From: Mesorhizobium terrae
Lineage (GTDB): Bacteria > Pseudomonadota > Alphaproteobacteria > Rhizobiales > Rhizobiaceae
Length of the DNA stretch: 64,000 nt
Direction of reading: 5' to 3'
Assembly: GCF_008727715.1 (NCBI RefSeq)
Contig: NZ_CP044218.1
Location: 3,737,501-3,801,500 of the forward strand
Under the pieces are notes generated by a model, which saw only the letters and a list, made by a program, of their open reading frames with translations, did not search any database and was not told the DNA's origin. Both the position numbers and the translations under genes were made by a program. This document shows positions 58,628 to 64,000 of the stretch, one piece after another; the first letter of the stretch is position 1, and each line of letters begins with the position of its first letter.

Positions 58628-59452
58628 GTGAGCTTCCGTCTCGCACCCACTGTCGAAGCCCAAGGCTTTCGCCTCGAGGCGCATGAGAGCGTCGGCTCCA
58701 CAAACGCGCTGGCGCTGGATCGTGCCCGCGCCGGCGATCCCGGCAAGCTCTGGATCGTCTCCAAGAAACAGGAAAGCGGGCGCGGCCGGCGTGGCCGGGT
58801 GTGGGCGACGCTGGAAGGTAATCTTGCCGCGACCCTGCTTGTAGTCACCACCGGCGAGCTGCGCATGGCGGCAACGCTCGGCTTCGTCGCCGGGCTGGCA
58901 CTGGCAGATGCGCTCGACGCCGTGGTGCCCAAGGGGCGCATCGCGGTCGGGCTCGACGGAGCCGGCGCGGGGCGCAACCGTTTCGAGCTGAAATGGCCGA
59001 ACGACGTTCTGGCCTCCGGCGCGAAGCTCTCCGGCATCCTGCTGGAATCGGCGATGCTGGACGGCGGCCGTTTCGGCGTGGCCGTCGGCATCGGCGTCAA
59101 TGTCGTGGCCCATCCTGAAGACCTGCCTTACCCCGCCACTTCGTTGAAGGCGCTGGGGGCGAATTGCGACGCCGAAACACTGTTCCTGGCGCTGTCGGAC
59201 GCCTGGAGCGAAAACGCCGGCCTGTGGGCCGAGGGACGCGGGCTGACCGCCATTCGCGAGCGCTGGCTCAGGCGCGCCGCGGGGCTTGGCGGCGAGGTTG
59301 CCGTCAGGATCGACGGCAATGTGGTGCGTGGTACCTTCGAGACCATTGACGAGGATTGCCGTTTCGTGATCCGCGATAGTGCAGGCAAAATGATTACGGT
59401 CGCCGCCGGCGACGTGCATTTCGGCGCGGTGGCTTCGGCCGGGGCACAATAG
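58628..59452 (+). CDS. birA: Biotin--[acetyl-CoA-carboxylase] ligase
   Basis: This is a 274-residue ligase that attaches biotin to carboxyl carrier proteins through biotinyl-AMP. HESVGSTNALALDRA near residue 20, the glycine-rich loop ESGRGRRGRVW near residue 51 and ELKWPNDVLASGAKLSGILLE near residue 120 are conserved. There is no N-terminal DNA-binding domain, so it is the group I, non-repressor form. The start is a GTG with no strong ribosome binding site, sitting against the upstream T-run. It lies downstream of nuo, as in many rhizobia. Confidence 0.92.
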   Translation: MSFRLAPTVEAQGFRLEAHESVGSTNALALDRARAGDPGKLWIVSKKQESGRGRRGRVWATLEGNLAATLLVVTTGELRMAATLGFVAGLALADALDAVVPKGRIAVGLDGAGAGRNRFELKWPNDVLASGAKLSGILLESAMLDGGRFGVAVGIGVNVVAHPEDLPYPATSLKALGANCDAETLFLALSDAWSENAGLWAEGRGLTAIRERWLRRAAGLGGEVAVRIDGNVVRGTFETIDEDCRFVIRDSAGKMITVAAGDVHFGAVASAGAQ

Positions 59453-59500
59453 GGCCGCCACGGCGCGGTCGCGCCGGATTGTGGCAAAAGGAGAGACTGG

Positions 59501-61171
59501 ATGGCGAAAGCGGACAACGCCGAGCTCGTATTCGTGCCGCTGGGCGGCGTTGGCGAAATCGGCATGAACTTCGCCCTTTACGGCTATGGTCCGGCGAACA
59601 ACCGCGAGTGGATCATTATCGATGTCGGCGTCACTTTTCCCGATGCCGCCCATCCCGGCGTCGACCTGATCCTGCCCGACACGCGCTTCATCGAGGACAA
59701 GCTCGCCAAGCTGCGCGGCATCGTCATCACCCATGCCCATGAAGACCACTACGGCGCGCTGCACGACATCTGGCCGAAGCTGAAGGCGCCGGTGTGGATG
59801 ACGCCGTTCGGCGCCGGCCTGCTCGAGGCCAAGCGCCAGGGCGAGCAGAACGCGCCGAAGATCCCGGTCACCATCTACCGCGCCGGCGAGAAATTCACGA
59901 TCGGTCCGTTCGAGATCGAGGCGATCCCGGTCGCCCATTCCATCCCCGAGCCGATGTCGCTGGCCATCACCACGCCGGTCGGCACCGTCATCCACACCGG
60001 TGACTGGAAGATCGATCCGGCGCCGTCCATCGGCCCGATGACCGACGAGGCGCGTTTCCGCGCCTATGGCGACAAGGGCGTGCTGGCGCTGGTCTGCGAT
60101 TCCACCAATGCGCTGAGGGAAGGGGATTCGCCTTCCGAGCAGGCTGTCGGCGAAAGCCTGAAAAAGCTGATCGAGGAGGCCAAGGGCCGCGTCGCCGTGT
60201 CCACCTTCTCCTCCAATGTCGGGCGCATCGTGGCGATCGCGCGCGCTGCGCGCGACGCCGGCCGCCAGGTGCTGGTGCTCGGCCGTTCGCTGAAACGCGC
60301 CATCGATGTGGCGGGTGAACTCGGTTACATGGACGGCCTGCCGGAATTCATCGCCGAGGAAGATTACGGCTTCATTCCGCGCGAGAACCTGGTCGTCATC
60401 TGCACTGGCAGCCAGGGCGAACCGCTGGCGGCGCTCGCCAAGCTGTCGCGCGACGAGATGAAGTCGGTGGCGCTCACCGCCGGCGACACCGTGATCTTCT
60501 CCTCCCGCACCATTCCCGGCAACGAGAAGGCGATCCTGGAGATCAAGAACCGGCTGATCGATCTCGGCATGAAGATCATCGAGGATGGCGATGCGCTGGT
60601 GCATGTGTCGGGCCATCCGCGCCGCAGCGAACTGAAGCGCATGTATGAATGGGTGCGGCCGGCCATCGGCGTGCCGGTGCATGGCGAGGCTGCGCATCTG
60701 GTGGCGCAGGGTTCCCTGATGTCGATGTCCGGTATCCGCCAGGTGGCGCAGGTGCGTGACGGCGATATGCTCAGGCTCTATCCGGGGGCGGCCGAAATCG
60801 TCGACCAGGTGCCGTTCGGCCGGGTCTACAAGGACGGCAAGCTGGTTGGCAGCGACGAGGCGATGGGCATCAAGGACCGTCGCAAACTGTCCTTCGCCGG
60901 CCATGTCGCGGTCAATGTCGTGCTCGACGACAAATATGAACTCGCCGGCGACCCCGATCTCGTCGCCATCGGCGTCGCTGAGGCGGATGCCTCGGGCGAG
61001 TTGCTCGAGGACATCATGCTCGATGCGGCAGTTGGTGCGGTGGACTCCATACCGCGCCAGCGCCGAAAGGATCTGGACCTGGTTCAGGAGTCCGTTCGCC
61101 GCTCCGTACGCGCCGCCGCCAACGAGACCTGGGGCAAGAAGCCGCTGGTGACGGTGTTTGTGACGCGGTGA
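59501..61171 (+). CDS. rnj: Ribonuclease J
   Basis: This is a 556-residue metallo-beta-lactamase/beta-CASP nuclease with both endonuclease and 5'-exonuclease activity in RNA processing. The zinc motif is ITHAHEDHYGAL near residue 75, with HTGDWKIDP near residue 165 and the beta-CASP motifs STFSSNVGR near residue 232 and HVSGHPRRSEL near residue 367. Length and C-terminal domain are normal. The ATG at 59501 follows AAAAGGAGAGAC. Confidence 0.95.
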   Translation: MAKADNAELVFVPLGGVGEIGMNFALYGYGPANNREWIIIDVGVTFPDAAHPGVDLILPDTRFIEDKLAKLRGIVITHAHEDHYGALHDIWPKLKAPVWMTPFGAGLLEAKRQGEQNAPKIPVTIYRAGEKFTIGPFEIEAIPVAHSIPEPMSLAITTPVGTVIHTGDWKIDPAPSIGPMTDEARFRAYGDKGVLALVCDSTNALREGDSPSEQAVGESLKKLIEEAKGRVAVSTFSSNVGRIVAIARAARDAGRQVLVLGRSLKRAIDVAGELGYMDGLPEFIAEEDYGFIPRENLVVICTGSQGEPLAALAKLSRDEMKSVALTAGDTVIFSSRTIPGNEKAILEIKNRLIDLGMKIIEDGDALVHVSGHPRRSELKRMYEWVRPAIGVPVHGEAAHLVAQGSLMSMSGIRQVAQVRDGDMLRLYPGAAEIVDQVPFGRVYKDGKLVGSDEAMGIKDRRKLSFAGHVAVNVVLDDKYELAGDPDLVAIGVAEADASGELLEDIMLDAAVGAVDSIPRQRRKDLDLVQESVRRSVRAAANETWGKKPLVTVFVTR

Positions 61172-61249
61172 AAAGGGAGTAGGCAGTAGGCGATCGGCAG
61201 TCGACATTGAAGGTTGCTTGCTACTGTCAGGCAAATTGCATTCCGTCCC

Positions 61250-61278
61250 GACTGCCGACTGCCGACTGCCGACTGCCG
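61250..61278. repeat. Four tandem GACTGCC units upstream of the epimerase gene
   Basis: Four perfect 7-bp repeats end 10 nt before the ATG of the methylmalonyl-CoA epimerase gene. Upstream, at about 61178-61203, lies the partly complementary GGCAGTAGGCGATCGGCAGT, so the leader could form a long hairpin. This GGCAGTC/GACTGCC family is a familiar rhizobial intergenic repeat. Confidence 0.7.
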
Positions 61279-61288
61279 TGGAGTTTCC

Positions 61289-61693
61289 ATGCTTGGACGT
61301 CTCAATCATGTCGCCATTGCCGTGCCCGATCTCGGTGCGGCGGCGGCCACCTATCGCGACACTCTCGGTGCCAGGGTGACGGCGCCGCAGGCGCTGCCGG
61401 AGCATGGGGTGACGGTGGTGTTCATAGATCTCGGTAACACCAAGGTGGAGTTGCTTGAGCCGCTGGGCGAGGCATCGCCCATTGCAGCCTTCCTGGAAAA
61501 AAACCCGTCGGGCGGCATGCATCATATATGCTATGAGGTGGATGACATCCTCGCCGCGCGCGATCGCCTGAAGGCGTCGGGCGCGCGCGTGTTGGGCGAT
61601 GGAACCCCTAAGATCGGCGCGCACGGCAAGCCGGTGCTGTTCCTGCATCCGAAGGATTTTTCCGGCACGCTTGTGGAGTTGGAGCAGTCATGA
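61289..61693 (+). CDS. mce: Methylmalonyl-CoA epimerase
   Basis: This is a 134-residue vicinal-oxygen-chelate protein that interconverts the two forms of methylmalonyl-CoA in propionate use. The metal ligands lie in LNHVAIAVPDL (His7), KVELLEPLG, GGMHHICYEVDD (near residue 78) and a final Glu in TLVELEQ. The ATG at 61289 begins MLGRLNHV, the usual start; an earlier in-frame start at 61214 would translate the tandem repeats. The stop overlaps the next gene by ATGA. Confidence 0.93.
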   Translation: MLGRLNHVAIAVPDLGAAAATYRDTLGARVTAPQALPEHGVTVVFIDLGNTKVELLEPLGEASPIAAFLEKNPSGGMHHICYEVDDILAARDRLKASGARVLGDGTPKIGAHGKPVLFLHPKDFSGTLVELEQS

Positions 61694-61983
61694 CCGGAGG
61701 AAGCTTTACCGCCTGGGACTGGATCTCGATGGTCGCGGTCTATTTCGTGGTGTGGTGGATCACGCTGTTCGCCATTCTGCCCTTCTCCTTCCGCCGGCAG
61801 GACGAGCAGGAGGAGGTGGTGCTGGGCACCACCGCCAGCGCGCCGAAGCGGCCGCGCTATTTCTACATCCTGCTGTGGACGACGGTGTGGGCGTTCATCG
61901 TGCTCGCCACCTATTATGGCGTCACCGCCGGGCTCGGCTACACGGTCGACGACATCCCGCAGATCCTGCCCAGCTTCACCTAG
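61690..61983 (+). CDS. DUF1467 family membrane protein
   Basis: This is a 97-residue protein with two membrane helices (about residues 12-30 and 56-78) joined by the conserved loop PFSFRRQDEQEEVVLGTTASAPKRP. The family is widespread in alphaproteobacteria next to mce and proS; its function is not known. It overlaps mce by ATGA. Confidence 0.88.
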   Translation: MTGGSFTAWDWISMVAVYFVVWWITLFAILPFSFRRQDEQEEVVLGTTASAPKRPRYFYILLWTTVWAFIVLATYYGVTAGLGYTVDDIPQILPSFT

Positions 61984-62008
61984 CGGCCTGCCTTAATTTC
62001 CAGGCCGC
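61983..62008 (+). terminator. Hairpin overlapping the DUF1467 stop codon
   Basis: A perfect 8-bp stem GCGGCCTG / CAGGCCGC with a 10-base AT-rich loop starts in the stop codon. There is no T-run, so termination here would need help or be partial. Confidence 0.4.
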
Positions 62009-62317
62009 CGCCGGTGCCAAACGCTCGTTTTGCTGCGATGCAGCGGAAAATTGGCGTCTGCCTTCCCACGACGATCACGAACAAGTGTGAAGCCGTTCAC
62101 AGTGCGTCGCGCCGCGATCGCCTACACCTCGGTGTGCAAGCGCCTGAAGCAGCGGCGAGGAGGCCACGCTTCAGGCGAGATGGGCAGTGGAAGACCGAGA
62201 CGAGAGAGACGGGGAGAACGCCGCACAGCTTCGGAAAACGATCGCAGCGCGTCACCAATAGTCTTGAGCCGGCTTGATAGTGTGCATCAGCCGGCACATG
62301 CAATTTGTTGATTGCCC

Positions 62318-62346
62318 AAAAAAAATGCAAGGCACGAGGCCTTGCA
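62318..62346 (-). terminator. Rho-independent terminator, minus strand
   Basis: The perfect 8-bp stem TGCAAGGC / GCCTTGCA with a 5-base loop is followed, on the minus strand, by eight T. On the plus strand the tail is only AATTTT, so the minus direction is favoured. Confidence 0.75.
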
Positions 62347-62465
62347 ATTTTAACGCGTCCGATCTGCTTTCCGTTTCCGGCGGCTGCGAGTTACCGCGCC
62401 TAGATCGCATCCTCCCAAGACTTTGACCGCGCAGGAGAACAGATTTCGCTCCGTCCTCTCGGTTA
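62318..62465 (-). ncRNA. Candidate small RNA on the minus strand
   Basis: A strong intrinsic terminator faces left at 62346-62318, with no gene on that strand between it and proS to need it. About 120 nt upstream on the minus strand is a promoter-like pair, GTGACA and TAAAGT, 18 nt apart (about 62502 to 62473), giving a predicted transcript of roughly 150 nt. The sequence includes CCTCC-complementary GGGAGG. A 72-codon open frame crosses the terminator and is unlikely to be the product. I cannot name a family. Confidence 0.4.
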
Positions 62466-62711
62466 TTCAATTACTTTAGACTGGCGCCGATGAAAATGTC
62501 ACGGGAAATTTTTCATCGGAAGCCTGTTTCATGTGCTGCATTGCACAATAAAACGGCGTTCCTCGCCTAGCAAACCCTCAGCCGTTCCCGGCGCGATATT
62601 GCCACGGGCCGCGCGGGTTTCCATTCCGCCATGAAATGGCTATGAAGCCCTTGCATTGAAGCCCGCCGCGCACCGATTCCGGCGCGGCCTTCCTCACTTA
62701 CGGACCCATCC

Positions 62712-64000
62712 ATGCGGTTGTCGCGCTACTTCCTGCCCATCCTGAAAGAGAACCCCCGCGAGGCCGAAATCGTCTCGCATCGCCTGATGCTGCGCGCCGG
62801 CATGATCCGGCAGCAGGGACAGGGCTCTTTCACCATGCTGCCACTCGGCAAGCGCGTCCTGGACAAGGTCTGCGCGATCATCCGCGAGGAGCAGAATCGC
62901 GCCGGCGCGCTGGAAATCCTGATGCCGACCATCCAGTCGGCCGAGCTGTGGCGCGAAAGCGGTCGCTACGACGCCTATGGCAAGGAGATGCTGCGCATCA
63001 AGGACCGCCAGGACCGCGAGCTGCTCTACGGGCCGACCAACGAGGAAATGGTGACGGAGGTTTTCCGCTCCTACGTCAAGTCCTACAAGGACCTGCCGCT
63101 CAACCTCTATCACATCCAGTGGAAGTTCCGCGACGAGGTGCGTCCTCGTTTCGGCGTCATGCGCGGCCGTGAATTCCTGATGAAGGACGCTTACACGTTC
63201 GACCTCAACTATGAGGGCGCCAAGGCGGCCTACTACCGGATGTTCGTGTCCTATCTGCGCACCTTCACTCGCATGGGCCTGAAGGCGATCCCGATGCGCG
63301 CCGATACCGGCCCGATCGGCGGCGACCTCAGCCATGAGTTCATCATCCTGGCCGAAACCGGCGAGAGCCAGGTGTTCTGCCACAAGGACTTCCTGTCGCT
63401 GCCCGTGCCCGGCGAGGGCGTCAATTATGGCAACGATGCCGAAATCGCCGGCATCGTGCAGGAATGGACGACGCCCTACGCGGCGACCGACGAGATGCAT
63501 GACGAGGCCGCCTGGGACAAGATCGCCGACGGCGAGCGCCTCTCGGCGCGCGGCATCGAGGTTGGCCACATCTTCCACTTCGGCGACAAATATTCCAAGC
63601 CGATGGGTGCCAAGGTGCAGGGCCCCGATGGCAAGGAGCACAACGTCTCCATGGGCTCCTACGGCATCGGCCCGACGCGCCTCATCGCCGCCATCATCGA
63701 GGCCAGCCACGACGAGGCCGGCATCATCTGGCCGGAAAGCGTGGCGCCGTTCGACATCGGCCTGATCAACATGAAGGCGGGCGATGCCGATTGCGACCGC
63801 GTCTGCGACGAGCTCTACGCAGCGCTGACCGCCGCCGGCAAGGACGTGCTTTATGACGACACAGACCAGCGACCGGGCGGCAAATTCGCCACCGCCGACC
63901 TGATCGGCTTGCCGTGGCAGCTCATCGTCGGGCCGCGCGGCGTCGCCGCCGGCGAGGTCGAGATCAAGAACCGCAAGAGCGGCGAGCGCGAGACGCTGCC
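62712..64000 (+). CDS. proS: Prolyl-tRNA synthetase (partial, runs off the right edge)
   Basis: The first 429 residues of a class II synthetase that charges tRNA-Pro. [19 protein letters not shown] starts it; motif 2 is in [27 protein letters not shown] sequence near residue 140, and motif 3 in [16 protein letters not shown] near residue 315. There is no YbaK-like editing insertion between motifs 2 and 3, so it is the short alphaproteobacterial type of about 440 residues. Only the last few residues are missing. Confidence 0.96.
   Translation, partial: MRLSRYFLPILKENPREAEIVSHRLMLRAGMIRQQGQGSFTMLPLGKRVLDKVCAIIREEQNRAGALEILMPTIQSAELWRESGRYDAYGKEMLRIKDRQDRELLYGPTNEEMVTEVFRSYVKSYKDLPLNLYHIQWKFRDEVRPRFGVMRGREFLMKDAYTFDLNYEGAKAAYYRMFVSYLRTFTRMGLKAIPMRADTGPIGGDLSHEFIILAETGESQVFCHKDFLSLPVPGEGVNYGNDAEIAGIVQEWTTPYAATDEMHDEAAWDKIADGERLSARGIEVGHIFHFGDKYSKPMGAKVQGPDGKEHNVSMGSYGIGPTRLIAAIIEASHDEAGIIWPESVAPFDIGLINMKAGDADCDRVCDELYAALTAAGKDVLYDDTDQRPGGKFATADLIGLPWQLIVGPRGVAAGEVEIKNRKSGERETL

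Larger units (their letters stand above)
62009..62711. other. Long non-coding stretch upstream of proS
   Basis: About 700 bp without a credible protein gene. It holds a minus-strand terminator and a possible small RNA, listed separately; a hairpin CCGATGAAAA / TTTTCATCGG at 62487-62519; and the inverted pair TGTGC / GCACA at 62532-62547 with TGC/GCA spacing like PhaR sites. The open frames around 62014-62311 lack a start signal or any recognisable domain. Confidence 0.55.

Noticed and set aside
61214..61288. An N-terminal extension of the methylmalonyl-CoA epimerase
   Set aside because: It would translate the GACTGCC tandem repeats; the family start is the ATG at 61289 with its own GGAG site.
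58511..61648. A 1045-codon open frame on the minus strand
   Set aside because: It runs antisense to birA, rnj and mce, which all have strong family motifs. Long antisense frames are common in GC-rich genomes because of codon bias.
62014..62311. Overlapping plus-strand open frames before proS
   Set aside because: Arg-rich low-complexity products without start signals, in a region better explained as non-coding.
62252..62470. A 72-codon minus-strand frame as a peptide gene
   Set aside because: It reads through a strong intrinsic terminator in its middle, so a non-coding RNA is the better explanation.

Overview
The window is about 64 kb of GC-rich chromosomal DNA from an alphaproteobacterium of the order Rhizobiales. 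Mesorhizobium or a close relative is the best fit. This is inferred from the aerobic cobalamin gene set, the short ProS, the BA14K-type and DUF995 secreted proteins, the GACTGCC and CTTCTCCCC-type intergenic repeats, and a nuo operon with rhizobial extra genes. I see no integrase, transposase, phage gene or CRISPR array. Many neighbouring genes overlap by ATGA or TGATG, so translational coupling is common.

Left part (1-10.6 kb): the end of a hydrolase gene and an FAD monooxygenase; a divergent MFS exporter/LysR pair; a GNAT enzyme; a TetR regulator with a palindromic operator touching its start codon; ilvC with a clear terminator; a secreted BA14K-like protein; an endonuclease/exonuclease/phosphatase gene coupled to a degenerate Nudix gene; a PhzF-like gene; and tRNA-Lys(CTT).

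Polysaccharide locus (10.6-19.6 kb): an AraC-family regulator with a PilZ-like RxxxR motif is divergent from UDP-xylose synthase, a UDP-sugar 4-epimerase, a membrane glycosyltransferase 2, UDP-glucose dehydrogenase, DUF995, a GH26-like glycosidase and a second DUF995. This matches the c-di-GMP-controlled CuxR/uxs1-uxe arabinose-containing polysaccharide locus described in Sinorhizobium meliloti. The pathway would run UDP-Glc to UDP-GlcA to UDP-Xyl to UDP-Ara and then to export of a polymer. Two small secreted proteins follow.

Cobalamin locus (20.7-36.3 kb, minus strand): a cobalamin riboswitch precedes DUF1636-cobW-cobN-cobG-cobH-cobI-cobJ-cobL-cobE-cobM-cobA-cobB-cobS-cobT. cobK lies on the opposite strand inside the operon and overlaps both neighbours. 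cobN carries a palindromic intergenic-type repeat inserted in frame. cobF, cobO, cobQ, cobC/D and cobP are not in the window.

Middle (36.4-42 kb): a LysR/NmrA-like pair, an atypical SDR, a small hypothetical protein, a P-loop kinase-like protein, a GNAT enzyme and a YcaQ-type DNA glycosylase.

Respiratory complex I (42.3-58.4 kb): nuoA-N in order, with three extra genes: a helix-hairpin-helix protein paralogous to the NuoE C-terminal extension, a pentapeptide-repeat protein (both between nuoF and nuoG), and a 76-residue membrane protein between nuoH and nuoI.

Right end (58.6-64 kb): birA, rnj (RNase J), methylmalonyl-CoA epimerase, a DUF1467 membrane protein, a roughly 700 bp non-coding stretch with a probable minus-strand small RNA, and the start of proS, which runs off the window.
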